Shown: positions 52,148 through 62,166, numbered from the stretch's first letter. The stretch is 64,000 bases of DNA from Verrucomicrobiota bacterium (GCA_037139415.1 JBAXGN010000003.1:1-64000), one strand, 5' to 3'. Notes: generated by a model not told the origin, from the sequence alone. Numbers and translations are program-made.

Positions 52148-52615
52148 TCAGGGTTGCGGCGCCGGTTTGGGGCCTTTGGAGGCGCCACCGGTGGTGGCAT
52201 TCGGACGGCCCTTGGAAAGGTCACCATCGTTACGCCGGGTCATGCGTGGCTTGGCGAGTTCTTCAAATTGTTTCTGCTGTTCCGGGGTCAATACGGCTTT
52301 GATTTCCTGACGGACTTTGGCGGTTTCCTCCTGCAACAGCGGCCCAATCAATTCCCAAAGCGGTTCGATGCGCTGATTGCTTTGACGCAGGATGACGGCC
52401 ACCTTATCCGCCTGTTCGGAAGTCAGTCGCAATTCCGTTTTGAGGCGTTGCAGGAACTCCGGACGCTGCATCATCCAATTGCGGCCCACGCCCTCGGGTT
52501 GACGGGGAATAGGGGACTTGACCGCCGTCATAAGCCGGTGCGCAACCGTCGCACCGGTGACGATTCCGGCAACAAAAATGACCAGCGTCGCAAGAATGAG
52601 TTTCCAAGTCTTCAC
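52148..52615 (-). CDS. CpxP/Spy-like periplasmic protein
   Basis: About 155 residues from a GTG at 52615, which overlaps the stop of the preceding gene (GTGA at 52612-52615); the frame is open 156 bases further upstream but inside that gene. An N-terminal membrane segment (ILATLVIFVAGIVTGA) is followed by a helical periplasmic part with LTSEQADKVAVIL and LTPEQQKQFEEL, the LTxxQ repeats of Spy/CpxP/CnrX-type sensors. Such proteins bind unfolded proteins or metals and modulate ECF sigma signalling. It is the third gene after an ECF sigma factor. Confidence 0.75.
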   Translation of the reverse strand: MKTWKLILATLVIFVAGIVTGATVAHRLMTAVKSPIPRQPEGVGRNWMMQRPEFLQRLKTELRLTSEQADKVAVILRQSNQRIEPLWELIGPLLQEETAKVRQEIKAVLTPEQQKQFEELAKPRMTRRNDGDLSKGRPNATTGGASKGPKPAPQP

Positions 52616-52908
52616 CAGCCGTTGTCCACCTGGTTCAGACCAGCCACGACGGTCGTTTCCAAATCCTCGGCCAAGCTGTCCGTGGCGGTTGGAACGAGCA
52701 TGGACAACGCGCACAGGCACAGCATGGCCGCCACACTGGTGACTGCCGCCCGCCAGAGCGCCTGCGTCCACAGCGCCACCGTATCCACCGCGCGGGTGGC
52801 TTTGAGGCGCGCCAGGATGCGCTGCTCGAAGGCATACGGCACATGATCGGAAGGCGCATTGTTGCGCGCCACTCGAATCAGATTCTGTTGTAGTTTATCC
52901 AAATCCAT
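52612..52908 (-). CDS. small membrane protein, anti-sigma-like
   Basis: A 98-residue protein with a helical N-terminal cytoplasmic part (about 1-45; LDKLQQNLIRVARNN, FEQRILARLKAT) and one membrane segment (AAVTSVAAMLCLCALSMLV). This layout and its place directly after an ECF sigma gene suggest a minimal anti-sigma factor, although no zinc-binding anti-sigma motif is seen. It overlaps the CpxP-like gene by four bases. Confidence 0.6.
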   Translation of the reverse strand: MDLDKLQQNLIRVARNNAPSDHVPYAFEQRILARLKATRAVDTVALWTQALWRAAVTSVAAMLCLCALSMLVPTATDSLAEDLETTVVAGLNQVDNGW

Positions 52909-52948
52909 AACGGTTCCAAATTTTTAGACGGTCATCATGCCGCACAGG

Positions 52949-53533
52949 TTACAAATACTTATTTTGGGAAATTTTGGCCAGAACTTTACGCATTTCCGCG
53001 CGCGCCCGAAACGCGCGCACCTTGACCAGCGGCACCGACCAGCCGGTTAATTCCGCAATTTCTTTGACGCTTTTTTCCTCAATTTCCAAGAGTGTGATGA
53101 CCAGGCGCGCCGATGGAGAAAGTTGTGCCAACACACGTTCCACCAACTGTTTGGCCGCATTCGAGTCGTCCGACGACGGTTCGGGTTGGGCGGCAAACCG
53201 TTCGAGCCAGTCATGTTCTTCGTCACTGATTTCCGTGAGCGTAATTTCGCGATTGCGCTGGTGCCCGCGCAGAAAGTCGTAGCAGACATGCACGGTGAGC
53301 CGCATGAGCCAGTGTTCAAACGGGGCTTCGCCGCGAAACGTGCCGAGCCGCTGAAAAGCCCGCAGCCAGACTTCCTGGACAATATCCTCCACCTCGCTCT
53401 CCCGGCGGGCATAACGGCGCGCGGTCGCAAACACGCGGGGCGAATACTTTTTTACCAGGGGCTCAAAACTGACGGTATCCCCTTGCAGAACAGCGGCAAT
53501 GAGTTCGGCATCGGTGCGCTCCATGGAAATCAT
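52949..53533 (-). CDS. ECF-type RNA polymerase sigma factor
   Basis: A 194-residue protein. Sigma-2 region: DAELIAAVLQGDTVSFEPLV, VEDIVQEVWLRAFQ. Sigma-4 region: LSPSARLVITLLEIEEKSVKEI, followed by the HTH ELTGWSVPLVKVRAFRAR. Start at the ATG at 53533, which overlaps the stop of the ligase/polymerase gene (53530). With the next two genes it forms a sigma / anti-sigma-like / CpxP-like set, probably responding to envelope stress. Coupling to a polysaccharide gene suggests it reacts to, or controls, surface polymer production. Confidence 0.9.
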   Translation of the reverse strand: MISMERTDAELIAAVLQGDTVSFEPLVKKYSPRVFATARRYARRESEVEDIVQEVWLRAFQRLGTFRGEAPFEHWLMRLTVHVCYDFLRGHQRNREITLTEISDEEHDWLERFAAQPEPSSDDSNAAKQLVERVLAQLSPSARLVITLLEIEEKSVKEIAELTGWSVPLVKVRAFRARAEMRKVLAKISQNKYL

Positions 53534-56040
53534 CCCGCCCAGATAATCAGGCGCTCGGCGAGCTGCACCGCCAGACGCGCGGCCCCAGCCAGCTTGTTTT
53601 GATCCCGCTCAGTTTGATAGGCCAGCCAGAGGAAACGCGGCTGGTTGGGAAAGCGCGCGGCCAATTCCTGGAACAAGGCGGAATCGCGCGATTTTACGGG
53701 CTGCAAATAGGCGCGCTCGGCCAGACGCTGGGCGAGGCTCTCATTATCCGGTGAGGCTCGCCAAGCGGACAGCAGTGCTTCCAGCGGCGGTAAATCTTCT
53801 TCGTTCTGTGCGATGGGAAAACGCGCTTGCAGCCGCTTGCGAACCTGGGAACCCGCCCAGAACACCTCCGCTTGGCGAATGGTATCGGCATACTGTCTCA
53901 GCTCGTACAAAGCCTGAATCTGCACCAGTCGGACATTCAGATTATTGGATGGCAAGGGGAGCAGGTTGAGCGCGGCTTCCGGCATTTTGATGCGCAGAAA
54001 CTTTTTGGCCAATTCCAAGCGATCTTCCCGGCCCACCAACATTTGATATGCTTGAGCCGCCTGAGTATTCAAGCCGCGTTCCGCCGCAAAGTCACCCAGC
54101 ACTTTCAGGGTACCCGGGGTATCCGGGGTTAGGGACCAAAGGACTGACGGACGAGAATCACCCAGCCAGGCGATTTCCAAGGCGGGCCGCAGCAGGTCCG
54201 GTTTGGTTAGGTCCAACCGGCGCAGAAACTCCATGGAGGTCAAGGGATCGCGCCGGGCGAAATGGCGGGCGAAACGCAGGCAAATGCGCGTTTCCAACGG
54301 GTTGAGTCGAACCACCTCAAAGGCCTCCTGACGCGCCCGCACCGCATTGGTGGAAAATGCCAAGTCCAACCAAGTCCGCTCCAGCCGGAGTTCCCAGTTC
54401 ATCGGGTCCAAGCACAAGGCATGATTCAGTCTCTCTCTGGATGCGCCCGCACTCGCCCGCTGGACGGAACGATTTTGCGAGGCAAACAGTTCCACCTCGC
54501 CGCGTGCCAAGCCAACCTCCCGGCGGCTATCCAAAGGCCACCACTCGCGAGCTTTTCTGGCCTCAGCGACGAAAGCGGCTGGCGCGCGCACCTGCTGCGC
54601 GCTCTGCCAGTGCCAGAACGCCACCCCCTGCAACACCGCAACCAGGGTCAGGACACCCGCCCAGGCAAAATTGACCGCGACCCGCCAATTCGCCGGCGGC
54701 AAGGGTAATGCCGGACGGCACGGCTGATCCCGCATTCCCACCAGCACACCAAGCAACACGGCAGCCAGGATGGCATTGGCCGGAATTTGGAACACAAACT
54801 CGAACAAGGCATGAAAGGCGAAGACGGTCAAACCCGCCAAGGCGCCGAAACATAATTCCGGTTCCGGCATGGTCTCCTTTAATGCAAAACCAATCACGCG
54901 CCAAAGCAGCCAGCCCAGGCAAACCCCAAAGAAAAGCCCCCCCACAGCCCCGGTTTCAACCAACAGTTGCAACCAGTCGTTTTCCACGTGCCAAATCATC
55001 CGTTCCCCCTCCATCTGCTTGTAATGGCTGAACACCGAAACGAAGCTGCCCAGTCCGGTGCCAAACAGGGGAAAATGTGCCGTCATTTGCACTGCCTGTT
55101 TCCAAATTTCCACCTTGAAAGGGAATTGGGAGCGGACGGTGGCCAACCGGTCAAACAGCAAGCTGCTGGCCGATACCAATGCCAACACCAGCAAGAACAA
55201 GGATATCCCCACCCCAAGCCAGCGTTTATGGCTGTGCGAACGCAACGACAGAAAGGCACCCCACACGACCAGGCCCACGCCAAAAGCAATAAAACCACCG
55301 CGCGACCCACTCAACGCCGCCATCGCCAGCCCAAATATCAGGGTTCCAAAAATCGTCACAAACCGGAGCGGTGAACGTTTCTTTCCGCCATACAATATGG
55401 TGCGGGCCGCATGCAGCGGTTGGGCATTCCGAATCAACCAGCCAAACAGGAACAGGCTGGCCATATAGATGTAGTTGGCAAAATGATTACGATTGGCAAA
55501 GGTGCCGGCGGCGTAGGCGCATTGAACCTCCCAGATTCCCATGATGCTTTTCCCGCCATGATACCGCAGCCAGACATCGCTGAGCGCCAAAACGGCAACG
55601 GTGCCCGTAAGCACTCCAGCGAGATGCAAAGGAAACGCCGGGCGTGCCATGCCCAAACGCGCCAGGCAAAAAAAGGTGGCCACCAAACTCAATTCCCACA
55701 GCCGTTGTAACGCACCGCCAACGCACAAACCGAACGAAAGCCAGGTCGAAGGGTGTCCTGATTCGATCGGAAACGACTGCGCCAACAAGGCACGCTCCGG
55801 GCACAACGCGCCCACCACCCCTGCCGGTAGCGGCACCAACGGGAGCAGGATGATTCCCAGCGCCAGCAACTTGCACCAGCCCGGGAACAGGCGCACCGAC
55901 CACGCGCCCCATTCAGCGGACAATAGCGCGACACTCAACGCCAGCAAAAGCCCCACCATCACCTGCCCTTCGGCAGTGATGGAACCGTAAAGCAATGGGG
56001 ATAGAAACAACGCCACCAACCATGGATAATGCCGCCACAT
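53530..56040 (-). CDS. O-antigen ligase/polymerase (Wzy/WaaL-like) membrane protein with helical-repeat C-terminus
   Basis: An 836-residue protein. Residues 1 to about 480 contain 11-13 membrane segments with the periplasmic loop landmarks of the Wzy_C/O-antigen ligase family: GTFANRNHFANY, SGSRGGFIAF, GTGLGSFVSVF, and HVENDWLQLLVETG. The C-terminal ~330 residues are soluble and helical, with TPR-like character (LKVLGDFAAERGLNTQAAQAY, then LVQIQALYELRQYAD). It would polymerise or transfer repeat units of the exopolysaccharide exported by the Wza/Wzc proteins encoded upstream on this strand. Confidence 0.85.
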   Translation of the reverse strand: MWRHYPWLVALFLSPLLYGSITAEGQVMVGLLLALSVALLSAEWGAWSVRLFPGWCKLLALGIILLPLVPLPAGVVGALCPERALLAQSFPIESGHPSTWLSFGLCVGGALQRLWELSLVATFFCLARLGMARPAFPLHLAGVLTGTVAVLALSDVWLRYHGGKSIMGIWEVQCAYAAGTFANRNHFANYIYMASLFLFGWLIRNAQPLHAARTILYGGKKRSPLRFVTIFGTLIFGLAMAALSGSRGGFIAFGVGLVVWGAFLSLRSHSHKRWLGVGISLFLLVLALVSASSLLFDRLATVRSQFPFKVEIWKQAVQMTAHFPLFGTGLGSFVSVFSHYKQMEGERMIWHVENDWLQLLVETGAVGGLFFGVCLGWLLWRVIGFALKETMPEPELCFGALAGLTVFAFHALFEFVFQIPANAILAAVLLGVLVGMRDQPCRPALPLPPANWRVAVNFAWAGVLTLVAVLQGVAFWHWQSAQQVRAPAAFVAEARKAREWWPLDSRREVGLARGEVELFASQNRSVQRASAGASRERLNHALCLDPMNWELRLERTWLDLAFSTNAVRARQEAFEVVRLNPLETRICLRFARHFARRDPLTSMEFLRRLDLTKPDLLRPALEIAWLGDSRPSVLWSLTPDTPGTLKVLGDFAAERGLNTQAAQAYQMLVGREDRLELAKKFLRIKMPEAALNLLPLPSNNLNVRLVQIQALYELRQYADTIRQAEVFWAGSQVRKRLQARFPIAQNEEDLPPLEALLSAWRASPDNESLAQRLAERAYLQPVKSRDSALFQELAARFPNQPRFLWLAYQTERDQNKLAGAARLAVQLAERLIIWAG

Positions 56041-56167
56041 TATTGAATGTTAAAACGCCCCAATCGCATGAAAAAACACGCCAAATCCGCCCTATTCGAC
56101 ACCGGATGAACCAGCTCGACGGACGCAGTCACTGGAATCTCATGTGAGTTCGGTCTCAACCTTTGGT

Positions 56168-58408
56168 TCAGATATTACCTTCAGTTTTAACTTCCGTGTT
56201 CGCGGCAGAACCCCCCTTGGCGGACGGCGATGCCGCGTCGTCCGTCCGGGTTGGATGGTCGTCGTCGTCGGAAACCGCACGGCCCTTGCGATAATAACCA
56301 TGATAGTAATGGTTATAGTAATAGTAGGGATTATCGGCGGTGATACCATTCAAAACAATACCAAATATTTGCCCCCCGCGCTGATGCACGGCGGCCAGGG
56401 CGTTTTTGGCAAAACGCAGCGAGGTTTGTCCAGCGCGGATCACGAACAGAATTCCATCCGCAGCGGGAACCAAGGCAAACGCGTCGTCAATGGCGGTCAA
56501 CGGCGGACAGTCAAACACGATGTAATCAAACTCATTGCGCACTTCCTCAATAAAGGGGGTGGTGAGCGGGCCAATCAGCAATTCTCCGGGATTTTTCGGC
56601 AGGCTGCCGGTGGTTAGGAGAAACAGCGTTGGAACCTGTGTGGTTCTTATTGCCTCACGCCAATCCGTCTTGCCACTTAAAACGTCAGCCAACCCCAAAG
56701 TACGCTCCAACTTGAAATAGTTGTGGGTATTGCCGCGACGCATATCCGCATCCACCAACAACACTTTGTTGCCAGCCGCCGCAAGCGTGACGGCAAAATT
56801 GACGGTAAACGTGGTCTTGCCATCACCCGGAATGGCGCTGGTGACAATCAGCACCTGCTTGCGTTCGGCTTCCACACCCAACATGACCGCCGAGCGCACC
56901 ACCCGGATGGATTCTGCAAACATGCTATGCTCGTCCATGTCCGAAATCAGGATGCTGCCTGCTCCCGACTTGCGCTTGATCAACGGTACTTGGCCCAACA
57001 CCGGTTCCTCCAGCTCGGTTTCAATGTCTTCCGCCAGTTCCAGCCGGTCATCCAGGCGATCAAGGAGATAGATGATACCCATTCCCAGCGCGAGCCCGAC
57101 CAACAAGCCGCTGAGAATGATTTTCTGCCGGTCTGGACTTACCGGTGCAGGTGTACCGATGCCTTCCTCGAGGATTGTGAGCATGTTGTCCCGGTTATTG
57201 TTGGCTTCCAACGAGCGAACCGTCTTGCGCAGATCCTCCAAATCCGCTTTGACATCATTCTCATCCGACTTTAAGCGTTCAAACTCGTTCTGGACGCCGC
57301 GTGATTCAAATACTTGATTGCGCAGATTATCAATCAGGGGCTTATAACTCTCCTCATCGCGGCGCAGGGACTCAATGCGGGCTTTGCGCTTTTCCTCAAT
57401 CATCTCCAACTGGTACTGCAAATCCCGCCGCAGCCGGTCCAAGTCCGTGGTCAAACTAACCATGTACGGATGCTTGGGCTTCAAAGTTTTGAGCCAATGA
57501 TTGTAATCCGACTCGCGGTTGCGCAGTTGCAGATCCACGTCGCCAAACTTCGTTTCCCCCAGAAAGCGATCCAATGGGTCAATGGTATCATTACGGGCAT
57601 TGCCAGTCTTATCTGGGTTGGCGGACTTCTCAGGAGTTTTACGGGTTTGCATGAGCCCACCCCGGGCAAGGTCCTGGCTGGTTTTATTTTCGAGCCGTTG
57701 GCGCATCGTCTGGATGGCGGTAAACTCATCCAGCAGGTTATCCAAGCGTTGCTGCGCGGCATCCGCAGTTTCCTTGACACTCGCAATGTTGTTCTTTTTT
57801 TGGAAATCCTGCAACGTTTGCCGGGCATGTTCGAGCCGTTTCTCGTAGCGCTCAATATCGCGCCGGGTTTCCGCGAGCCGCTCGGAAACCACCCCTTGGT
57901 TGCGTTCATCCAGAAAGGACATGAATTCACGAGCCCAGAAAATGGAGAACTGGCGGGCGAATTCAAAATCAACACTTTCGACCGTCATCAGAAAATAGCC
58001 GACGCCGCGCGAAGCCATGGGCGTGGCGGTGGCTTTGTTATCCGCAAACTGACGGTTGGCGCGTAACTTTTGATCCACCCGGTTCAGCACCGCGCTGCTA
58101 TGCATGTACTGCAAGTGATTTTCATAAAAGCTGGTCAGGTCCACCACCAACTGGCCGCCTTTGTCGTACGGGGTCACCACCCGCGGGGCAATGCCAATCT
58201 TGCTGGTGGCACGATATTTGTTCGGCGTGGTGAAGGCGTTATGCGCGGCAAAGCCGACGGAGACAATCACGGCCAGAACGAGCACGAACCATCTCCGCGC
58301 CAGCATTTTGAGATAGCGCCGAACGCGAAAATAGATATTCACCCGGTCCATCACGCCGGTACCGAAACCCATGGACTGTGGCGCTACATTAGGCTGTGGT
58401 GCATTCAT
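56168..58408 (-). CDS. wzc: polysaccharide co-polymerase / tyrosine autokinase (Wzc-like)
   Basis: About 746 residues from the ATG at 58408; a TTG nine bases upstream overlaps the stop of the wza-like gene and could also serve. N-terminal Wzz domain with a membrane segment (about 40-60), a long coiled-coil periplasmic part (about 150-420), a second membrane segment (about 440-460; IILSGLLVGLALGMGIIYLL), then a BY-kinase: Walker A IPGDGKTTF, Walker A' LLVDADMRRG, Walker B YIVFDCPP. The C-terminus has a cluster of tyrosines (YYYYNHYYHGYY) for autophosphorylation. It controls exopolysaccharide chain length and export. Confidence 0.9.
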   Translation of the reverse strand: MNAPQPNVAPQSMGFGTGVMDRVNIYFRVRRYLKMLARRWFVLVLAVIVSVGFAAHNAFTTPNKYRATSKIGIAPRVVTPYDKGGQLVVDLTSFYENHLQYMHSSAVLNRVDQKLRANRQFADNKATATPMASRGVGYFLMTVESVDFEFARQFSIFWAREFMSFLDERNQGVVSERLAETRRDIERYEKRLEHARQTLQDFQKKNNIASVKETADAAQQRLDNLLDEFTAIQTMRQRLENKTSQDLARGGLMQTRKTPEKSANPDKTGNARNDTIDPLDRFLGETKFGDVDLQLRNRESDYNHWLKTLKPKHPYMVSLTTDLDRLRRDLQYQLEMIEEKRKARIESLRRDEESYKPLIDNLRNQVFESRGVQNEFERLKSDENDVKADLEDLRKTVRSLEANNNRDNMLTILEEGIGTPAPVSPDRQKIILSGLLVGLALGMGIIYLLDRLDDRLELAEDIETELEEPVLGQVPLIKRKSGAGSILISDMDEHSMFAESIRVVRSAVMLGVEAERKQVLIVTSAIPGDGKTTFTVNFAVTLAAAGNKVLLVDADMRRGNTHNYFKLERTLGLADVLSGKTDWREAIRTTQVPTLFLLTTGSLPKNPGELLIGPLTTPFIEEVRNEFDYIVFDCPPLTAIDDAFALVPAADGILFVIRAGQTSLRFAKNALAAVHQRGGQIFGIVLNGITADNPYYYYNHYYHGYYRKGRAVSDDDDHPTRTDDAASPSAKGGSAANTEVKTEGNI

Positions 58409-58413
58409 GACCG

Positions 58414-59079
58414 TCAATTGATGACAAACCCTTTCTCCGGCACATCAATGATGTCGCCGTTTTGCAAAACGACATTGTTGGTGCGATTGCCACGCCGGAT
58501 TTCTTCGAGATCCACAACCCTGGTTGTAGCTTTTTGCGTCACCGGGTCCACGCGCTGCAGCTTCACTTTCTTTAAATTGGCAAATTCATTGACACCCACC
58601 TGATATACGGCCTCGAAAATGCGTTTTTCCTCGCCCGGCGCAAGTTGCAGCATGTTGCCACGGGAACCTTTGCCAATGAACAGCACCTGTCCAAACTTGG
58701 GCGCGGAATCCTTCAACTCCAGCTTCACATGGGCATCCTGATAAAAGTCGCCATCCAATTTTTCCTTAAGCTCCCGGCGCAGATCAGCCACGGTTCTGCC
58801 GCGCGCCTTCAAGGTGATGGTCATGTCCGAGCCGCGGGAGACACGAAACGAGGCATCCCCGGCGGCATTGACGCCGATCAGGTCCACATCCTGCGCCTTC
58901 ACCGGGTCTTCCTCGACCAGATAAATCAGGCGATCCTGCGTATTCAGAGTATATTCCACGTTCGTGCTGGCAGGCGCCACACTATTGGTAACCAGCTCCT
59001 CCGCTGCCAGCGCCTGTGGCAAAATCACCCCGCCCGCCAGTCCAGCGATCAGCACGAGAATGTTTATAACGGTACGCAT
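58414..59079 (-). CDS. polysaccharide export protein (Wza-like, Poly_export/SLBB)
   Basis: About 221 residues from the ATG at 59079 (signal peptide RTVINILVLIAGLAGGVILP, ending near ALAAEE). YTLNTQDRLIYLVEEDP opens the polysaccharide export domain, followed by a beta-grasp SLBB domain (GQVLFIGKGSRGN) and a terminal NGDIIDVPE. It is shorter than Wza (about 380 residues) and lacks the outer-membrane C-terminal helix and additional SLBB domain, so the nearby barrel at 59081 may provide the outer-membrane channel. It is followed after 5 bases by the Wzc-like gene. Confidence 0.85.
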   Translation of the reverse strand: MRTVINILVLIAGLAGGVILPQALAAEELVTNSVAPASTNVEYTLNTQDRLIYLVEEDPVKAQDVDLIGVNAAGDASFRVSRGSDMTITLKARGRTVADLRRELKEKLDGDFYQDAHVKLELKDSAPKFGQVLFIGKGSRGNMLQLAPGEEKRIFEAVYQVGVNEFANLKKVKLQRVDPVTQKATTRVVDLEEIRRGNRTNNVVLQNGDIIDVPEKGFVIN

Positions 59080-59080
59080 G

Positions 59081-60376
59081 TTAGAATTTTCGATGCAAAT
59101 CAATCACCACCCGGTTTTGGTAGTACCCATATCCCAGCCCCGACTCATTCCAAGAGAACGTATAGCCGAGTCCCATATCCCATTTGCGATCCAATTGCAG
59201 GCCAGTGCCAAGGTAAACCAAATAACGGTCGCCGTAATCGCCACCTTTTTGCGAAACCCGGTAATGATCGTAAGACAACATGGAGTTAAGCGAAACCCCG
59301 CGGGTAAGCCGGGTTATCAAGCTGTATTGAATGCCCCAATTTTCGGTATAATTGCCCCCATAGCCAGTGCCAATTGAATGGCCAACCCTCAACGTTTGCG
59401 TGGTCGTGCTGTTCATGCGATGCCGCGCGCTCAACTGGAAACTGAGGCCCTGGTAATTCGAGCGGTCAGGCAGCAAACCGGAATCGCCGAAAAAGGTTTC
59501 CGTATAGCTGAGGGAAGCATCGAGGCTGATAAACTGGGTGACTTGCCACGTGGCGAACGGCCCGACATTCCAATTTCCACCATCGTTCTGCACGCCGTTG
59601 CGAAAATAGATCAGACTCACGCTGCCGTTGAGACCGACGGTAAACCGTGAAGAGGGCATGTAATAGGCACCCAACATGAACGTGTGCGAATCGTAATCAA
59701 GATCAAGGAACTCGCTGCTCAGGCTTCGGTCCAGCGTATAGTCATACCCAGCCAGAAACCCCCATTGCCGCCAGGGCCGCCACTCGCCAATGGCGCCAAC
59801 GGTGTTAATGAATCGGCGAAACTTCAACGGTTGCGCAGCCTGCCCTTTCACATACACCTGGGTTAGCGGATCGGAATGAATCGTAAAATTGTCATGGAGA
59901 TTAATCTGCACGTCATCCATGAAAATCCGGTAATCCAGCCGGGAACGCGGTGCCAGATTCAAGCTGCTTACGGACGGAGTGTTCAGATACCAGCGATACC
60001 CGAACCCAACGTCGAATGTGAGCACGTTTTCACGGGAGGTTGGCAGAATGAAACCCACGGTCACCATGGGCGCGATGCTGATATCCGCGATCCGTCCTTC
60101 TTTGGCCAGATTGATGTTATCGTTAAATTCAAACTGAACATTTCCCTCGATGCGCGCAATCAGTTTTCCCCACTTAAGATTATAATTCGCCGGCTCCGGG
60201 TAACTATAGACCGGATAGGGCATGGTTTGCATCAAGTAAGGACGATCCGTTTGCGCCAAGGCTGCCGACGGCAACCCCAACAGCAATCCCGTCAGCCAAG
60301 GCCGACAGACAAACCAGTGGATCAAGGCTTGCCGCCTGGTCCGTTTCGCGCAAATTTTATGTTTCTTTGGTGCCAC
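59081..60376 (-). CDS. outer-membrane beta-barrel of the exopolysaccharide locus
   Basis: A 431-residue protein with an N-terminal signal (about 20-41; WLTGLLLGLPSAALAQ). The rest is made of strand pairs typical of outer-membrane barrels (NVQFEFNDNINLA, LTFDVGFGYRWYL, FTVGLNGSVSLIYF, FSWNESGLGYGYY) and ends in RKF. Similar barrels accompany Wza in Verrucomicrobiota polysaccharide loci. It probably supplies the outer-membrane pore or an anchor for the polymer. It is separated from the wza-like start by one base. Confidence 0.75.
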   Translation of the reverse strand: MAPKKHKICAKRTRRQALIHWFVCRPWLTGLLLGLPSAALAQTDRPYLMQTMPYPVYSYPEPANYNLKWGKLIARIEGNVQFEFNDNINLAKEGRIADISIAPMVTVGFILPTSRENVLTFDVGFGYRWYLNTPSVSSLNLAPRSRLDYRIFMDDVQINLHDNFTIHSDPLTQVYVKGQAAQPLKFRRFINTVGAIGEWRPWRQWGFLAGYDYTLDRSLSSEFLDLDYDSHTFMLGAYYMPSSRFTVGLNGSVSLIYFRNGVQNDGGNWNVGPFATWQVTQFISLDASLSYTETFFGDSGLLPDRSNYQGLSFQLSARHRMNSTTTQTLRVGHSIGTGYGGNYTENWGIQYSLITRLTRGVSLNSMLSYDHYRVSQKGGDYGDRYLVYLGTGLQLDRKWDMGLGYTFSWNESGLGYGYYQNRVVIDLHRKF

Positions 60377-60387
60377 TTTTCCCCTGT

Positions 60388-62166
60388 TTATTTACCGTAC
60401 ACGGTCACCGGTGGTTCCGATACCCGCGGAGCCAACATCGCGGGATCAGTCATGGGTGGCTGCATTTCCGTGCCCAACCCCAAATTCGGGGCATTAAAGG
60501 TCGCTCCAGGAATAACAAACCCAAAGGTCATTACTTCCGCCGCACCGCCCGCTTCATAAAAAACAGTGGCCCCTTCGCCGCGCGACAAATAGCTGCCATC
60601 CTTCGCGCAAATAATGGTGATGACTCCCCCGGGGTTAACCATGGGCGCCTGCCCTTCCGGGGTGGTGAACGTGACGGTTCCAGTATTATCGGACGACGCT
60701 TGCACAATGAAGACGCCCTTGAGACGATCCCAAGTGACGTTTACCAGATCACCTTGAGCGACATCCATGGTCCACTGGCCCAACGGATCAAATTTAATGC
60801 TCACGTCGGCACTCATGCTGCGAATGCCCACCGAACCAGACGGATCCACCGCCACGTCGAAAACGCCCGACCCGCCCTGCTGGAGGGAACGCCGAGAATT
60901 GGGGGAGAGCAGATAATCGCCGGCGGTGCCGGTAACCTTGAGATCCTGCTTGTTCCAGCCCAGGGAGAGGGAATTGCGGGGGTGGCTGATATTGCGGGGA
61001 TCAGCAGGGATGCCATTTTTAAAGGTGGAGGCGCCTGGGCTGATCAGCACTTCTTGCCCAATATCCGGGTTGAACATGCCGACCTTGCCACGTTGGGCAT
61101 TCGCAGTGAACGTCGTGCAGTTATTGACGTTGGCATACTGGAAGCCCACGCCGGCGGGCACGCTGCATGAAATGCGATTGGCGATTTTTACCAGAATGTC
61201 GCGCGCCACCACAAAAGCGTTGGTGGCGGTGTAGCTGGAAATATCCACCGCGTTATTGGCGGGATCCCACAGAATACTCGCTTGTTGATCCGCCAGCGCG
61301 GAAGCGCTCCAACAATCCATGCCGCCCACCCACAACCGGCAGGCACCTTTGGGCACCCGCAAATCCAAATAGTTGTTGTTTGGATTCTGAATAAAATCAA
61401 TGACCGTCCCGTTGTGCAATTCCACCCGCTGCGACTGCTTGGAAGGCAGGATGATTTTGTTGGTCCCCACCACAATTTCCAGATCCCCGCCCGCCGGACC
61501 GGAAATGGATACCTCGGTCAAAGGCGTCATCCGTATCCACCGCGTTGCCCCTTGGTTGTCCTTGAACCGTTTGAGCGGCCCGCCAGTCATTGGCAGCAGG
61601 TACTGGTTAAGATGACGTTCCTGGCCATCGGCATCCTTGGCCAGAACTTTTCCGCGCCCGGAAAAGTAATACGTTTGATCCCACAAGGCGTCCAAGCGGC
61701 CAAAGGAGCCGGGCCCCATGATTGCCTTGCCGCCGTCATGAAACATCACCTCGATACTGGCAGGATTATTGCTGGAAGTGACGATGTCAATCATGCCGCC
61801 ATTCGTTGCGATCCGAAATCCGGCTTGATTGCCGGCGGGCACGCGCGCGGACCAGCCCGCAAAACCCTCTGCTTCAACCATTACGTCCTGGGCCGATTGG
61901 AATGAATGGATGCCCTGTCCAGACGCATCCATGGTCACCGTTAACCCCTCGTGGGTAGCACCTTTGAGCATGCGCAATTCCACCGGGGCTTTACCGTCCA
62001 CCGAAATTTGTGTCTGTGCGTTGGTGGAAAATGAAAGCAGTGCCAATACCGGCTTGGTGGTTTCAGATTCCGCACCGTAACCAATAAGCGAAACACTCAA
62101 CCACACCAAACAGGCTGCCGACGGCCAAGGTATTTTCCGCGACGTTGGTAACATAACTTTATCCAA
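60388..62166 (-). CDS. secreted beta-rich protein of unknown function (FecR-like character)
   Basis: A 592-residue protein; start at 62166 or, more likely for its signal peptide, the ATG at 62154. Signal region about 15-32 (ACLVWLSVSLIGYGAES). The body is beta-strand-rich with recurring small units (FSTNAQTQISVDGKAPVEL, VSISGPAGGDLEIVVG, SQRVELHNGTVIDF) that resemble FecR-type domains, in which a protein with repeated beta hairpins binds a periplasmic ligand. I do not recognise a family. It precedes the outer-membrane barrel gene by 11 bases on the same strand and so belongs to the exopolysaccharide operon. Confidence 0.55.
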   Translation of the reverse strand: MDKVMLPTSRKIPWPSAACLVWLSVSLIGYGAESETTKPVLALLSFSTNAQTQISVDGKAPVELRMLKGATHEGLTVTMDASGQGIHSFQSAQDVMVEAEGFAGWSARVPAGNQAGFRIATNGGMIDIVTSSNNPASIEVMFHDGGKAIMGPGSFGRLDALWDQTYYFSGRGKVLAKDADGQERHLNQYLLPMTGGPLKRFKDNQGATRWIRMTPLTEVSISGPAGGDLEIVVGTNKIILPSKQSQRVELHNGTVIDFIQNPNNNYLDLRVPKGACRLWVGGMDCWSASALADQQASILWDPANNAVDISSYTATNAFVVARDILVKIANRISCSVPAGVGFQYANVNNCTTFTANAQRGKVGMFNPDIGQEVLISPGASTFKNGIPADPRNISHPRNSLSLGWNKQDLKVTGTAGDYLLSPNSRRSLQQGGSGVFDVAVDPSGSVGIRSMSADVSIKFDPLGQWTMDVAQGDLVNVTWDRLKGVFIVQASSDNTGTVTFTTPEGQAPMVNPGGVITIICAKDGSYLSRGEGATVFYEAGGAAEVMTFGFVIPGATFNAPNLGLGTEMQPPMTDPAMLAPRVSEPPVTVYGK

